Assembly (NCBI GenBank): GCA_000635535.1
Contig: JFMF01000461.1
Span: 1 to 57,781 of the forward strand
Source of the DNA: Prochlorococcus sp. scB243_496M6
Lineage (GTDB): Bacteria; Cyanobacteriota; Cyanobacteriia; PCC-6307; Cyanobiaceae
DNA length: 57,781 bases
Reading direction: 5' to 3'
Positions within the stretch are counted from its first letter, which is position 1, and each line of letters begins with the position of its first letter. A program made the translations under genes and the position numbers. Under the pieces are notes generated by a model. It was not told where the DNA came from and searched no databases. It worked only from the letters and a program-made list of their open reading frames with translations. This document shows, in pieces, positions 18,188 through 29,047 of the stretch.

Positions 18188-20761
18188 ATGAAGAATTTGG
18201 AAACATTGCTAAAAGATTATGCAGATCACGTAGCTGAAAGAGCTACCAAAGGAATCCCTCCTTTACCTTTAAATGCTGAGCAAACAAATTGTATTACAAA
18301 ATTATTAGAAAAAAATAGTACTTACGATTCATCATATTTACTTGATTTACTAATAAATAGAGTACCACCAGGAGTTGATGAGGCTGCTTATGTAAAAGCA
18401 AGCTGGCTAACAGCTATTGTTAATTCCGAAAAATATTGCAAATCAATTAATCCCGAAAAAGCAATTGAAATACTTGGAACAATGATAGGCGGATATAATG
18501 TAAATTCCTTGGTGGAAATCCTTAAAGGAGAAAATAGTTTACTTGCTACAAAAGCGGCAGAAGTTTTAAAAAATATTATTCTTGTTTACGACGCAGCCAA
18601 TGAAATTTTTGAATTATCTCAAAACAATATTTATGCAAAAGAGGTTGTAAATAGTTGGGCAAATGCAGAATGGTTCAAAAATAAAAAAGTTCTGGAGAAA
18701 GAGATTACTTGTTTAGTATTTAAAGTTGATGGTGAGACAAACACAGACGACTTATCTCCAGCTGTACATGCAACAACACGCCCGGATATTCCAATGCACG
18801 CATTAGCTATGTTGGAATTTAAAAAACCTGATGGACTAAAAATTCTTGATAATTTAAAAAAACAAAATTTACCAATAGCTTATGTTGGAGATGTTGTTGG
18901 AACAGGGAGTTCTAGAAAATCTGCTATTAATTCACTCATTTGGCATATAGGAGAAGATATCGCTTTTGTTCCAAACAAAAAAACAGGTGGAATTATAATT
19001 GGCAGCAAAATAGCCCCAATTTTCTTTAATACTGCACAAGATTCAGGAGCTTTACCTATAGAAGCTGACGTATCTCATATGAAAACAGGTGATGTTATTA
19101 AAATATATCCCTATGAAGGCATTATTAAAAAAATTGAAAAAGATTCAAATACTGAAGAATTAATAAGCAAATTCGACTTGTATCCATCAACTCTTATTGA
19201 TGAAATTCAGGCTGGCGGAAGAATTAATCTTATGATTGGCAGATCTCTTACGGACAAAATTAGAAACAAATTAGATTATCAAACAAGTGAAATATTTACC
19301 AGACCAAAAAATCCATCCGAAAGTAATGTCGGCTTTACTCAAGCTCAAAAAATAGTAGGCAAAGCGTGCGGTTTAGATGGAGTAAGGCCTGGAACGACTT
19401 GTGAACCAATTATGACCACAGTAGGCAGTCAAGATACTACTGGGCCAATGACTAGAGATGAACTAAAAGAACTAGCTTGTTTGGGATTTACTGCAGATTT
19501 AGTAATGCAAAGTTTTTGTCACACAGCTGCATATCCTAAACCAGTAGATCTTGTTACTCATAAAGAATTACCTGATTTTATATCTCAAAGAGGAGGAGTA
19601 GCTCTTAAGCCTGGAGACGGCATAATTCATAGCTGGCTTAACAGAATGCTTCTCCCTGATACTGTTGGCACCGGAGGGGATAGTCATACTAGATTTCCTC
19701 TTGGTATTTCATTTCCTGGAGGCTCAGGCATTGTTGCTTTTGCCGCTGCAATAGGATCAATGCCATTAAATATGCCGGAATCTGTGCTGGTTAAATTTAA
19801 AGGAGAATTATTGCCAGGAATTACTCTTAGAGATTTAGTAAATTCAATCCCTCTCTTCGCAATTAAAAAAGGATTCTTAACTGTTGAGAAAGAAAATAAG
19901 AAAAATATATTTAACGGGAAAATTATGGAAATTGAAGGATTACCAAACCTAAAACTTGAACAAGCTTTTGAACTTACTGATGCCACTGCAGAACGCTCAT
20001 GCGCAGGTAGCACCATACTTTTATCCCAAGAAACTGTTCAAGAATATATAAGAAGCAATATTTGCCTGCTAGAAAAAATGATCGAGAGCAATTATGAAGA
20101 TTCAAAATCGATTGCAAGAAGAATAAATGATATGAAAAATTGGTTGAAAAAACCAACATTAATTCAACCAGATTCAAACGCTCAGTATAAAGAAATCATT
20201 GAAATTGATTTAGCAAAAGTAACACAGCCTATAGTTGCTTGCCCTAACGATCCAGATAATGTAAAAGAAATCACTGATGTTGCAAATACAAATATTGACG
20301 AAGTTTTTATAGGTTCTTGCATGACAAATATTGGCCATTACAGAGCAGCTGCGAAGGTGCTTGAAGGTGTACATAATTTAAAAGCTAAATTATGGATTTG
20401 TCCACCAACAAAGATGGATGAAGAAACTCTAAAAGCTGAAGGATACTACAAGATATTCGAAGATTGTGGTGCAAGACTTGAGTTGCCAGGCTGTTCTTTA
20501 TGTATGGGAAATCAAGCCAGAGTAGATGAAGGTTCTGTAGTATTTTCTACTAGTACAAGAAATTTTGACAATAGACTTGGCAAGAATGCGCAGGTATTTT
20601 TAGGGAGTGCAGAATTAGCAGCAGTTTGCGCACTGCTTGGAAAGATACCTGAAATAGAAGAATATCAGGATATTACTAAAAATAAAATTAATCCATATTC
20701 AGAGGAACTTTATCGTTATCTTCAATTTGATGAAATAAACGATTTCAGCTTGTCAAAGTAA
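18188..20761 (+). CDS. acnB: aconitate hydratase B
   Basis: An 857-residue aconitase of the B type, in which the swivel domain precedes the catalytic domains, as shown by the N-terminal HEAT-like region and the early GDVVGTGSSRKSAINSLIWH (residues about 236-255). The [4Fe-4S] ligands are in FIGSCMTNIGHY and LPGCSLCMGNQARV near the C terminus. It isomerises citrate to isocitrate, feeding 2-oxoglutarate for nitrogen assimilation. The stop is 9 bp before the ClC gene, consistent with one transcript. Confidence 0.96.
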   Translation: MKNLETLLKDYADHVAERATKGIPPLPLNAEQTNCITKLLEKNSTYDSSYLLDLLINRVPPGVDEAAYVKASWLTAIVNSEKYCKSINPEKAIEILGTMIGGYNVNSLVEILKGENSLLATKAAEVLKNIILVYDAANEIFELSQNNIYAKEVVNSWANAEWFKNKKVLEKEITCLVFKVDGETNTDDLSPAVHATTRPDIPMHALAMLEFKKPDGLKILDNLKKQNLPIAYVGDVVGTGSSRKSAINSLIWHIGEDIAFVPNKKTGGIIIGSKIAPIFFNTAQDSGALPIEADVSHMKTGDVIKIYPYEGIIKKIEKDSNTEELISKFDLYPSTLIDEIQAGGRINLMIGRSLTDKIRNKLDYQTSEIFTRPKNPSESNVGFTQAQKIVGKACGLDGVRPGTTCEPIMTTVGSQDTTGPMTRDELKELACLGFTADLVMQSFCHTAAYPKPVDLVTHKELPDFISQRGGVALKPGDGIIHSWLNRMLLPDTVGTGGDSHTRFPLGISFPGGSGIVAFAAAIGSMPLNMPESVLVKFKGELLPGITLRDLVNSIPLFAIKKGFLTVEKENKKNIFNGKIMEIEGLPNLKLEQAFELTDATAERSCAGSTILLSQETVQEYIRSNICLLEKMIESNYEDSKSIARRINDMKNWLKKPTLIQPDSNAQYKEIIEIDLAKVTQPIVACPNDPDNVKEITDVANTNIDEVFIGSCMTNIGHYRAAAKVLEGVHNLKAKLWICPPTKMDEETLKAEGYYKIFEDCGARLELPGCSLCMGNQARVDEGSVVFSTSTRNFDNRLGKNAQVFLGSAELAAVCALLGKIPEIEEYQDITKNKINPYSEELYRYLQFDEINDFSLSK

Positions 20762-20770
20762 TCATGGACT

Positions 20771-22129
20771 ATGCCAAACCTTATAAAAGATAATATTCAA
20801 AAAACAAGTAATAATTCTTCCCGTAGCATAAAAAAATTATTAAAACAAAGATCTCTAGTCGTTGCATTTTCGCTTTTATTAACAGGTTTAGGAGCCTCAA
20901 TTACAAGCATATCTTTTAAAACTGGAATTTACTTTATTAATAATTGGAGATTAGCATTACTAGACCAATTCCCATCTATTGCGGTCTTACCTATTTTGGG
21001 CGCTCTAGGAGGGGCAATTGCAGGATATTTGATCAAAAATATAGCACCTGCTGCAAAAGGTTCAGGTGTGAGTCAAATCATGGGGTTCTTAAGGCATAAA
21101 AAAGTTCCAATGAATTTAAAAGTAGGATTAGTAAAGCTAATATCAGGAATTATCGCTATTGGTAGTGGATTCCCATTGGGTCCAGAAGGTCCATCAGTTC
21201 AAATGGGAGGATCAGTAGCTTGGCAAATGGCTAAGTGGCTCAAAGCTCCTACAGCTTTCAGAAGAGTAATAGTAGCAGCAGGTGGCGGTGCTGGAATAGC
21301 TGCAGTATTTAGCGCCCCATTAGGGGGATTTGTCTATGCAATAGAAGAGTTATTAAACTCCGCTAGACCAGTAATTTTGCTATTAGTATTAATCACAACT
21401 TTCATTGCAGATTCATCTGCTGATATTATTCAAGCCTTGGGTTTAGATCCTAAAGCAGGAGGCTTTGATTTTAACCTCGGATTTTTAATCCAAAAAGAAT
21501 ATGACCCATCAGTTTTTTTCTTACCTATAGATTTTATTTATCTAGTTTTACTAGGAATAATTATTGGAATATTTGCAGAATTGTACAGCAGATTTGTTTT
21601 GTTAATGCAAAATCTTGGGAAAAAGTGGTACAAAAATAAATTTGTTTTAAAAATGAGTATCTGTGGACTAATTTTAGGAAGTATCTATTCTTGTTTACCC
21701 AGTACATTTCATAATTTAGATGAATTACAGAAAATAATAGCTGAACAAAATACAAGTATTGGAATTGCTTTATTAGCAGTTTTAGTATTATTTATCACGA
21801 CAGGTTTAGCTGCAGCATCTGGAGCTCCCGGAGGATTGTTCTATCCAATGCTTACTTTAGGAGGGTCAATCGGACTAATAATGGGGAGCTGGGTAGAAAT
21901 TGCGACAGGACATGCACCAAGTACATACATTTTTGCAGGGATGGGAGCTTTTGTAGCAGGATGTTCGCGAACACCAATAACAGCAATGTTTTTAGCTTTT
22001 GCTTTAACAAAAAATTTATTAATAATGAAACCTGTTTTAATCAGCTGCATTGCCAGTTTCTTGATAGCAAGAGCTTTTAATGAAGAATCAATTTATGAAA
22101 GACAAATACAAATAGAATTAGAAGACTAA
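20771..22129 (+). CDS. ClC-family chloride/proton antiporter
   Basis: A 452-residue ClC membrane protein without C-terminal CBS domains. The anion-path motifs are GSGVSQIMG (usually GSGIP), GPEGPSVQMGG with the gating glutamate, and GGLFYPML (GxFxP). AIEELLNSARP aligns with the E. coli segment carrying the internal proton glutamate, so both glutamates appear present, favouring an H+/Cl- exchanger over a channel (inference by eye). A hydrophilic basic N terminus of about 30 residues precedes the first helix. An out-of-frame ATG at 20764 is not the start. Confidence 0.9.
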   Translation: MPNLIKDNIQKTSNNSSRSIKKLLKQRSLVVAFSLLLTGLGASITSISFKTGIYFINNWRLALLDQFPSIAVLPILGALGGAIAGYLIKNIAPAAKGSGVSQIMGFLRHKKVPMNLKVGLVKLISGIIAIGSGFPLGPEGPSVQMGGSVAWQMAKWLKAPTAFRRVIVAAGGGAGIAAVFSAPLGGFVYAIEELLNSARPVILLLVLITTFIADSSADIIQALGLDPKAGGFDFNLGFLIQKEYDPSVFFLPIDFIYLVLLGIIIGIFAELYSRFVLLMQNLGKKWYKNKFVLKMSICGLILGSIYSCLPSTFHNLDELQKIIAEQNTSIGIALLAVLVLFITTGLAAASGAPGGLFYPMLTLGGSIGLIMGSWVEIATGHAPSTYIFAGMGAFVAGCSRTPITAMFLAFALTKNLLIMKPVLISCIASFLIARAFNEESIYERQIQIELED

Positions 22130-22139
22130 GAAACTATCT

Positions 22140-22994
22140 TCAATCAAAAACAGCAGTTTTACTGTTATAAACAAATACTTGATGATTAAGATGTAATCTA
22201 ACTGCTCTTGCTAAAGCTATTCTTTCAATATCTCTTCCTTTTCTAATCAAATCATTAACTTCATCCCTATGACTTACATTAACTGTGCATTGCTCGATTA
22301 TCGGACCTTCATCAAGATCTTCAGTAACATAGTGAGCAGTAGCACCGATTAATTTAACACCTCTTTTCCATGCTCGATGATATGGTTGCCCTCCCTTAAA
22401 TGCAGGCAAGAAAGAATGGTGAATATTTATTATTGAAGAAAACTTTTTTAAAAAAGAGTCACTCAAAATTTGCATATATTTGGCTAATACAACAAGATCA
22501 ATTTCATATTCTTTTAGTAAATTCAAAAATTGATCTTCAACAATAGATTTATCTTTTTTGAAGGTATCAATATAAACAAATTTTGCATTAAAGTCATTTG
22601 CAATATTTTCAAGATCAGAATGATTTGAAATTATTAATGGAACTTTCATCTTGAGTTCACCATTTCTTACTCGCCAAAGTAAATCAATCAAACAATGATT
22701 TTGTTTACTCACAAAAATAGCAACATTTGGAATTTCATCAGAATAATTTACGTTAAATTTTCCATTGACTTCATCTGCAATTTTTTCAAATTCTTTATAA
22801 ATTTCATCTCTATTAAAAGAGCTTTTGTTACTATTCCATTCAATTCGACTAAGAAACAAACCTGCATCTTGATCTGTATGATGATCAGAATGTTTTATAT
22901 TGCCACCGTAATTTGAAATCCAACCTGTCAGTAAACTTACAAGGCCAGGACGATCGGGACAAACAATTTTGAATATAATTGAGGGATGTTCCAA
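22140..22994 (-). CDS. purU: formyltetrahydrofolate deformylase
   Basis: A 284-residue enzyme hydrolysing 10-formyl-THF to formate and THF. An N-terminal ACT domain (IIFKIVCPDRPGLVSLLTGW) is followed by a formyltransferase-fold domain with NIHHSFLPAFKGGQPYHRAW (catalytic Asn and His) and DEGPIIEQ (catalytic Asp near residue 227). It balances one-carbon pools and links functionally to gcvT at 2814-3926. Its 3' end is 10 bp from convergent ClC, and its start is 48 bp from the divergent oxidase. Confidence 0.95.
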   Translation of the reverse strand: MEHPSIIFKIVCPDRPGLVSLLTGWISNYGGNIKHSDHHTDQDAGLFLSRIEWNSNKSSFNRDEIYKEFEKIADEVNGKFNVNYSDEIPNVAIFVSKQNHCLIDLLWRVRNGELKMKVPLIISNHSDLENIANDFNAKFVYIDTFKKDKSIVEDQFLNLLKEYEIDLVVLAKYMQILSDSFLKKFSSIINIHHSFLPAFKGGQPYHRAWKRGVKLIGATAHYVTEDLDEGPIIEQCTVNVSHRDEVNDLIRKGRDIERIALARAVRLHLNHQVFVYNSKTAVFD

Positions 22995-23042
22995 AAAATC
23001 TTTAACTATTAAGTCAAGTAAGGAAGTATTACTAATATATCA

Positions 23043-24125
23043 ATGAAAAGCTTAAAAGAAAATTTTCAAAAAGCACACATAGTTATTATTGGGTCAGGGA
23101 TTATTGGAAAATTTAACGCCGTCGAATTATCAGAATTAGGTTTCCAGGTAACGATAATAGATCCAATTCAAATCCAAAATAGTAGTAATGCAGCTTTAGG
23201 ATTACTGATGGGTAATATGTATCAAAAAAGAAGAGGTAGAAGCTGGCATCTCAGGAAACAAAGCATTGAATTATGGCCACAATGGATAACATTCCTACGA
23301 AAATTTAATTATGCATTAAATATCGAAAAACCATTAATTCAACTAACTACTAATGAAGAAAAGTTTAAAAAATTAGAGAAATTTATTTATGAAAATAATG
23401 ATCAAAACTTACAAATTTTAGAAAGAGACTCAATATTTATCAAGAATATTAATAAAGCCTTCCAAACAAAAAATATAAAAGGAATGATTTCCTTCAAAGA
23501 TGGAAGAATCAATCCTGTTTCTTTACTTCAAACATTAGATAAATATCTAAAACATAAAAAAATCAATTTTTCAGAAGAAGAAATAATAAAAATCAGAAAA
23601 TCAAACAATCAATGGATTTCTACAACAAAGAATAATGAAAACATCAAATCTGATATGGTTATTTTATGCAATTCACTAAAAGCAGTTGATTTATTAGATA
23701 ACATATCTCACAACATCACATTAAAACCTGTCTTGGGTCAAGCTATGGAAATCGATATAAATGATGCAGAAGTTGATTTATTATCACTGCCGAAAAATTT
23801 TAATATAAATAATAAAAATATAATTACAGTATCAAAAAATAAGCTAATTATTGGATCAACTGACGAATATAGTACTAAACCAAAAGAAAATACATTCGAA
23901 AAACTTACAGATTTTCTCGATAAAAAACCAAATTGGTTGGTGGAAGGGAAGATTTCAAAAAAATGGTATGGAATAAGATCAAGGCCAGATGGTGAACCTT
24001 CTCCAATAATGAAAAATCTTGAAGATGGACTAATTATATGTACAGGTTTTTATAAAAATGGGATTTTATTGGCTCCGGCTTGTTCTAAATGGGTTGCTAA
24101 TGAAATTAAAAATTACCTTTTTTAA
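23043..24125 (+). CDS. DAO-family FAD-dependent oxidoreductase (glycine oxidase-like)
   Basis: A 360-residue D-amino acid oxidase-family flavoprotein. The Rossmann dinucleotide motif [20 protein letters not shown] starts at residue 13 and leads to TIIDP; the C terminus has [19 protein letters not shown] and [17 protein letters not shown], as in glycine oxidase/ThiO-like proteins. It could supply iminoglycine for thiazole synthesis, but no thi gene is nearby, so I leave it unnamed. The stop shares four bases (ttaa) with the convergent dnaK stop. Confidence 0.8.
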   Translation: MKSLKENFQKAHIVIIGSGIIGKFNAVELSELGFQVTIIDPIQIQNSSNAALGLLMGNMYQKRRGRSWHLRKQSIELWPQWITFLRKFNYALNIEKPLIQLTTNEEKFKKLEKFIYENNDQNLQILERDSIFIKNINKAFQTKNIKGMISFKDGRINPVSLLQTLDKYLKHKKINFSEEEIIKIRKSNNQWISTTKNNENIKSDMVILCNSLKAVDLLDNISHNITLKPVLGQAMEIDINDAEVDLLSLPKNFNINNKNIITVSKNKLIIGSTDEYSTKPKENTFEKLTDFLDKKPNWLVEGKISKKWYGIRSRPDGEPSPIMKNLEDGLIICTGFYKNGILLAPACSKWVANEIKNYLF

Positions 24126-26029
24126 TCTTTTGTTTCAGTAAAGTCAGCATCAATTACATCATCTCCATCTTTTTCGTTTGAATCGCTCTGATCAGAACCG
24201 CCCGGTGCTCCTGGTGAAGGTGGCTGGCTGCCTGGTTGCTGATAAACAGATGAACCAACAGCATAAAGTTCTTGCTGAAGTTCTTCAAGAAGTTTTTTCA
24301 TTGATTCATAATCTTCTTTTGAAGTTGCCTCTTTTAAAGCATTACTTTTTTCTTCAACTTTAGACTTTGCTGCAGCATCAATTTTGTCTCCTAACTCACC
24401 AAGTTGCTTTTCTGTCTGGTAGACAAGTGTTTCAGCTTGATTTTTTAAATCAATTTTTTCTCTTTTTTCTTTATCTGCAGATGCATTTGATTCAGCATCT
24501 TTTACCATTTTTTCTACTTCATTATCAGATAGAGTTGAAGCACCAGTGATAGAAATACTTTGTTCTTTTCCGCTTCCTTTATCTTTAGCAGTAACGCTAA
24601 GTATACCATTTGCATCGATATCAAATGTGACTTCGATTTGTGGAACGCCTCTTGGTGCTGAAGGTATACCATCCAATCTGAAAGTTCCTAAACTTTTATT
24701 ATCAGAAGCCATTTCTCTTTCCCCCTGTAAAACATGTATTTCAACATTTGTTTGACCGTCTACAGCAGTTGAATATGTTTCAGATTTCTTCGTAGGTACT
24801 GTAGTATTACGATTTATCATTTTTGTCATTACTCCCCCTAAAGTCTCTACACCTAAAGAAAGTGGAGTAACATCAAGCAACAATATATCTTTAACCTCTC
24901 CTGCCAAAACTCCTCCCTGAATTGCAGCTCCAACAGCTACTACTTCATCAGGATTAACAGTTTGATTTGGTTCTTTACCAATTATTTTTTTAACTAAATC
25001 TAAGACAGCAGGTATTCTAGATGAGCCTCCCACCATAACAACTTCATCAATTTCACTAGTAGAAATTTTTGCATCACTTATCGCTCTCTCAACTGGCGTC
25101 TTACACCTATCAATTAGAGAAGCTGCTAGTTCCTCGAACTTTGCTCTAGTAAGGTTCAAATCCAAATGTTTTGGTCCTTCGGGCGTCGCTGTAATAAAAG
25201 GTAAGTTTATTTCACTTTGCGTAGCATTTGAGAGCTCTATTTTTGCTTTTTCTGCAGCTTCAGTCAATCTTTGCAAAGCTTGCTTATCCTGTCTGAGATC
25301 AATTCCCTCATTGGTTTTAAAAGTATTAGCTAAGTGATCTACGATGCATCTATCAAAATCATCACCACCTAAATGTGTATCTCCAGATGTAGAAAGAACT
25401 TCAGTAACTCCATCACCAGCTTCAATAACTGATACATCAAATGTTCCTCCGCCTAAATCAAAAACAAGAATTTTTTCATTTTCTTTATCCAAACCATATG
25501 CTAAGGCGGCAGCAGTTGGCTCATTAACAATTCTGAGTACTTCTAAACCTGCAATTTTTCCAGCATCTTTAGTAGCCTGTCTTTGGGAATCATTAAAATA
25601 AGCTGGAACTGTAATTACAGCCTGTGTAACTTTGTCACCAAGATATTTACCAGCATCATCGGCTAACTTTCTTAAAACTTGAGAACTCACCTCTTCAGGA
25701 GAAAACTGTTTATCCAAAATAGGACATTTTAATTTGACACTAGAACCAGATTTTTCAACAGAATAACTAACTTCTTTGGATTCTTCATTAACTTCATCAA
25801 CCCTTCTTCCAACAAATCGTTTTGCTGAATAAAAAGTATTTTCAGGGTTCATTACAGCTTGTCTCTTAGCTATTTGTCCAACAAGTTGATCTTGATTTTT
25901 TGTATATGCAACAACTGATGGAGTAGTTCTGAAACCCTCTGCATTTGCTATTACAGTAGGCTTACCACCCTCCATTACAGCAACGCAACTATTCGTTGTT
26001 CCTAAATCAATTCCTACAACCTTCCCCAT
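24122..26029 (-). CDS. dnaK: molecular chaperone DnaK (Hsp70)
   Basis: An Hsp70 of 635 residues from the ATG at 26029, where the protein begins [20 protein letters not shown]. The ATPase domain has [20 protein letters not shown] and [13 protein letters not shown]; the substrate domain has [17 protein letters not shown]; the tail is acidic ([13 protein letters not shown]). The frame stays open to 26092, adding 21 residues ([20 protein letters not shown]) unlike any Hsp70 N terminus, which I treat as untranslated leader. No CIRCE-type operator is visible upstream. GrpE/DnaJ are not adjacent, and cyanobacteria usually have several DnaK copies. Confidence 0.96.
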   Translation of the reverse strand: MGKVVGIDLGTTNSCVAVMEGGKPTVIANAEGFRTTPSVVAYTKNQDQLVGQIAKRQAVMNPENTFYSAKRFVGRRVDEVNEESKEVSYSVEKSGSSVKLKCPILDKQFSPEEVSSQVLRKLADDAGKYLGDKVTQAVITVPAYFNDSQRQATKDAGKIAGLEVLRIVNEPTAAALAYGLDKENEKILVFDLGGGTFDVSVIEAGDGVTEVLSTSGDTHLGGDDFDRCIVDHLANTFKTNEGIDLRQDKQALQRLTEAAEKAKIELSNATQSEINLPFITATPEGPKHLDLNLTRAKFEELAASLIDRCKTPVERAISDAKISTSEIDEVVMVGGSSRIPAVLDLVKKIIGKEPNQTVNPDEVVAVGAAIQGGVLAGEVKDILLLDVTPLSLGVETLGGVMTKMINRNTTVPTKKSETYSTAVDGQTNVEIHVLQGEREMASDNKSLGTFRLDGIPSAPRGVPQIEVTFDIDANGILSVTAKDKGSGKEQSISITGASTLSDNEVEKMVKDAESNASADKEKREKIDLKNQAETLVYQTEKQLGELGDKIDAAAKSKVEEKSNALKEATSKEDYESMKKLLEELQQELYAVGSSVYQQPGSQPPSPGAPGGSDQSDSNEKDGDDVIDADFTETKD

Positions 26030-26144
26030 GGGTAAACTCTTTTTATTAGTTATTCTCCATAATCGGTCATTGACGTCATTATTGTTACTCAAAGATGGGG
26101 TGTGGTTCCCGAACAGATCATTATTTTAAAGAAAATTTCTAAAC

Positions 26145-27005
26145 ATGATTTCAAGTAAGACATCTTTTATTGCATTAATCGGCAATCCAGTAAGCCATTC
26201 TTTGTCACCGATTATGCAAAATGCTGCATTCCAATATTTAGGCCTAGATTTAATTTATATTGCTATACCTTGCAAAGATGAAGATCTAGAATTAGTTCTG
26301 AATTCTTTGAAAAAAATTAATTGCAAAGGTTTAAACATAACAATTCCCCACAAAGAAAAAGTATTTAATCTCTGTAGTGAAATTTCGCCTATTGCAAGCA
26401 AACTGAAAGCAATTAATACCCTGAAATTAAATTCTCAAAAAGAATGGAGCGCAACTAATACCGATTTAGAAGGATTTATTTATCCTTTGAAAAATTTAAA
26501 CTTAGCAAAGAAAAAATCAATAGTTCTTGGCTCCGGGGGTGCAGCAAAATCTGTGATTCAAGGTTTAATAAATTTAAATCTTTCAAAAATTTCAGTAATA
26601 TCACGTAACAAATCATCACTAGATGAATTAATAAAAAACTTTGAAAATCAAATTGAACTTCATAGCTTCTTAAGTAACGATAATCAAGCTCAAAATTTAA
26701 TTGAAGAAGCAGATTTAGTTGTAAATACAACACCAGTAGGAATGAAAACAGACAAAAATGAAATTAATTTATTGCCATATGGAGATTATTTTTGGAGATC
26801 TCTTAAATCTAAAACAATTGTTTATGATTTAATCTATAATCCCTCTCCAACTCGTCTATTAAAATTTAGCGCCAATAAAGGATGCATGACTATCGATGGC
26901 TTACAAATGCTTATTGCTCAAGGATTGAAATCATTGTCATTTTGGACAAATGGCTTGGAGGTGCCCTTTAATATTATGAATGATGCACTCAAAAATCATC
27001 TTTAA
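26145..27005 (+). CDS. aroE: shikimate dehydrogenase
   Basis: A 286-residue NADPH-dependent enzyme reducing 3-dehydroshikimate to shikimate. It starts with FIALIGNPVSHSLSPIMQNA (substrate loop), has NITIPHKEKV with the catalytic lysine near residue 70, the nucleotide loop VLGSGGAAKSV near 127 and TTPVGM near 199. It belongs to the same pathway as the DAHP synthase at 17023-18090 but is transcribed separately, divergent from dnaK. rpsF follows after a 102-bp leader. Confidence 0.95.
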   Translation: MISSKTSFIALIGNPVSHSLSPIMQNAAFQYLGLDLIYIAIPCKDEDLELVLNSLKKINCKGLNITIPHKEKVFNLCSEISPIASKLKAINTLKLNSQKEWSATNTDLEGFIYPLKNLNLAKKKSIVLGSGGAAKSVIQGLINLNLSKISVISRNKSSLDELIKNFENQIELHSFLSNDNQAQNLIEEADLVVNTTPVGMKTDKNEINLLPYGDYFWRSLKSKTIVYDLIYNPSPTRLLKFSANKGCMTIDGLQMLIAQGLKSLSFWTNGLEVPFNIMNDALKNHL

Positions 27006-27031
27006 AATAATGCTAATTTTCAAGGAGCTGC

Positions 27032-27087
27032 ACATCATGATGTATCGTTAAGGATGAACAGACGCTCATGACATCAATTTTATGAGC
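27032..27087 (+). promoter_or_regulatory. rpsF leader with palindrome and stem-loop
   Basis: Between aroE and rpsF, acatcatgatgt (27032-27043) is a perfect 12-bp palindrome, and gctcat (27064-27069) with atgagc (27082-27087) can form a 6-bp stem with a 12-nt loop. Ribosomal protein S6 messages in other bacteria carry a leader bound by S6:S18; I do not see that motif's conserved bulge, so homology is not claimed. Confidence 0.35.
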
Positions 27088-27107
27088 CAAAGACCTTGTC
27101 TGAAACT

Positions 27108-27569
27108 ATGAACAATCAACAATCTTATTACGAAACCATGTATATCCTCCGCCCAGACATTGCGGAAGATGAAGTAACTAATCACATTGAAAAATACAAT
27201 AAGCTTTTAGAAGAGTTTGGCGGTACCATCCTCGATAGTCAAATGAGGGGTAAAAGAAGATTAGCCTATCAAATAGCAAAACATAGAGAAGGTATTTACG
27301 TCCAACTTAGTCATCAAGGGGATGGACAACATATTTTCAAAATTGAAAAAGCAATGAGACTAAGTGAGGATGTTATTAGATATATGACCGTTAAACAAGA
27401 AGGGGCTTTGCCAACTCCAAGACCTTCTACGAAGAGTTCAACTCAAGCAGATGATAAAGAAAATCCAGAAACTAAAGTTGAATCTAAGAAAGAACAACCA
27501 GTAGCAAGCGCAGATTCTTCAACTTCGGGAAAAGATGATAATGAAACCAAAGAAAATGCAGAATCTTAA
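27108..27569 (+). CDS. rpsF: 30S ribosomal protein S6
   Basis: Ribosomal protein S6, with the usual fold in residues 1-100: [16 protein letters not shown] at the start, [21 protein letters not shown] in the middle and [14 protein letters not shown] at the end. A hydrophilic tail of about 50 residues (rich in Lys, Glu, Ser, Thr, Asp, Asn) follows; such extensions occur in cyanobacterial S6. The frame is open from a TTG at 27096 but ATG 27108 gives the normal N terminus. It ends 3 bp from convergent argG. rpsR is not adjacent, unlike many other bacteria. Confidence 0.95.
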   Translation: MNNQQSYYETMYILRPDIAEDEVTNHIEKYNKLLEEFGGTILDSQMRGKRRLAYQIAKHREGIYVQLSHQGDGQHIFKIEKAMRLSEDVIRYMTVKQEGALPTPRPSTKSSTQADDKENPETKVESKKEQPVASADSSTSGKDDNETKENAES

Positions 27570-27572
27570 TTA

Positions 27573-28787
27573 TTAATCTTTTGTTTTTGAATTTAATTCA
27601 GCCCATATCTTATTAGACATACCCCACATATAAATAAAACCCTCTGCTAAAGAATGATTAAAAACATCATCTTTGCTGTAAGTTGCCAAATCTTCCCTAT
27701 AAAGTGAATTATTTTCGGACATTCTCCCAATTACTATTGCGTTCCCCTTATGAAGTCTAATCTTTACTCTTCCATTAACTGAAGTTTGAGTCGACGAAAT
27801 AAATGAATCTAAACTATCTTTAAGAGGTCCAAACCAAAAACCTTGATAGACAAGTTGACCCCATTTTTTTTCAACTATTCCTTTAAAGTCGACAACATCT
27901 GGGTTTAATGTAATGCTTTCTAATTCTTTGTGAGCTTTGATTAAAAGTAAGAGTCCAGGTGTTTCATAGATCTCTCTACTTTTAATTCCTACTACTCGAT
28001 CTTCAATCATATCAATTCTTCCAAAACCATGCTCACCTGCGAGAACATTAGCTTTTTTAATAATCTCTACGGGGGTTAAAGATTCATCATTAATTCCAAC
28101 AGGAACCCCATGTTTAAAAATAATTTCTATTTCTTGAGGAGAATCAGGTGAATTATCAATAGATGATGTCATTGCAAAAATATCTTCAGGTGCTTCTTTC
28201 ATTGGGTCTTCTAATATGCCTGCTTCAATACTCCTACCAAGTAAATTAACGTCTATTGAATATGGTGATTTTTTTGATACTGGTGCAGGAATACCAAATT
28301 TTTCTCCATAAACTATTGCCTCTTCTCTGCTCATATTCCATTCCCTTGCAGGAGTAATTATTTTTAAATCAGGACCTAAAGCATTGATTGCCAAATCAAA
28401 TCGAACTTGATCATTCCCTTTACCAGTACATCCATGGGCAACTGCATCAGCACTAAACTCTCGAGCAATATTTACAAGATTTTCTGCAATTAAAGGCCTA
28501 GCGAGAGCTGTAGATAAAGGATATTTATCTAAATATAATGCATTTGCTCTAATAGCTGGAAAAGCGTATTTCTCAACAAAACTATTAACTAAATTGCCAA
28601 CAATTGATTGAGATGCACCAGAATTTAAAGCTTTTTGCCTAATAATTTCTAAATCCTCGCCTTGACCAAGATCTGCCACAAAAGTAACCACTTCTGAAAT
28701 TCCATATTCATTCTTTAAATATGGAATACAAACGCTCGTATCTACGCCACCAGAATAAGCTAGTACAACTTTTTTTACTTGCTGCAT
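27573..28787 (-). CDS. argG: argininosuccinate synthase
   Basis: A 404-residue ATP-dependent ligase joining citrulline and aspartate. It begins with the PP-loop-type [18 protein letters not shown] and contains [16 protein letters not shown] near residue 112, [14 protein letters not shown] near 140 and SRGIYETP-like [10 protein letters not shown] near 268. Its partner argH is at 55221-56600, on the other side of the origin, so the two arginine genes are not an operon here. A short membrane-protein gene precedes it on the same strand. Confidence 0.96.
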   Translation of the reverse strand: MQQVKKVVLAYSGGVDTSVCIPYLKNEYGISEVVTFVADLGQGEDLEIIRQKALNSGASQSIVGNLVNSFVEKYAFPAIRANALYLDKYPLSTALARPLIAENLVNIAREFSADAVAHGCTGKGNDQVRFDLAINALGPDLKIITPAREWNMSREEAIVYGEKFGIPAPVSKKSPYSIDVNLLGRSIEAGILEDPMKEAPEDIFAMTSSIDNSPDSPQEIEIIFKHGVPVGINDESLTPVEIIKKANVLAGEHGFGRIDMIEDRVVGIKSREIYETPGLLLLIKAHKELESITLNPDVVDFKGIVEKKWGQLVYQGFWFGPLKDSLDSFISSTQTSVNGRVKIRLHKGNAIVIGRMSENNSLYREDLATYSKDDVFNHSLAEGFIYMWGMSNKIWAELNSKTKD

Positions 28788-28824
28788 CTAAATTTGCTCC
28801 ATAAATTTAAATTTTTTAACGTAA

Positions 28825-29019
28825 TTAAGAATTTGAGAACTTATTAAAGACTAATACTATTGTAACTAAAAGAGCTGGACCAAAAACTAGTAGTAAGAGA
28901 AGAAAGTTATTAATTATTAAAACATTGGGATTCAAATATCCAAAGAATTTTAATAATCCAGACACCAACAATGAAATTAGCCAGATAAAAAAGTATTTTA
29001 AATTTTCTTTATCAAACAA
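28825..29019 (-). CDS. small two-helix membrane protein, unknown
   Basis: A 64-residue hydrophobic protein. Residues 8-28 (about KYFFIWLISLLVSGLLKFFG) and 36-58 (LIINNFLLLLLVFGPALLV) are two clear membrane segments separated by a short polar turn containing NPN. I recognise no family. It lies upstream of argG on the same strand (37 bp) and divergent from the DUF3134 gene. Clean start and stop and strong hydrophobic periodicity support a real gene, but its size limits certainty. Confidence 0.6.
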   Translation of the reverse strand: MFDKENLKYFFIWLISLLVSGLLKFFGYLNPNVLIINNFLLLLLVFGPALLVTIVLVFNKFSNS

Positions 29020-29047
29020 AGTTTTTAGTGTACATCATTATGTATTA

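Noticed and set aside
26030..26092. In-frame N-terminal extension of dnaK by 21 residues
   Set aside because: Hsp70 proteins begin at [13 protein letters not shown]; the extension is not family-like, so it is taken as leader.
26030..26144. CIRCE operator before dnaK
   Set aside because: Neither TTAGCACTC nor its inverted partner is present.
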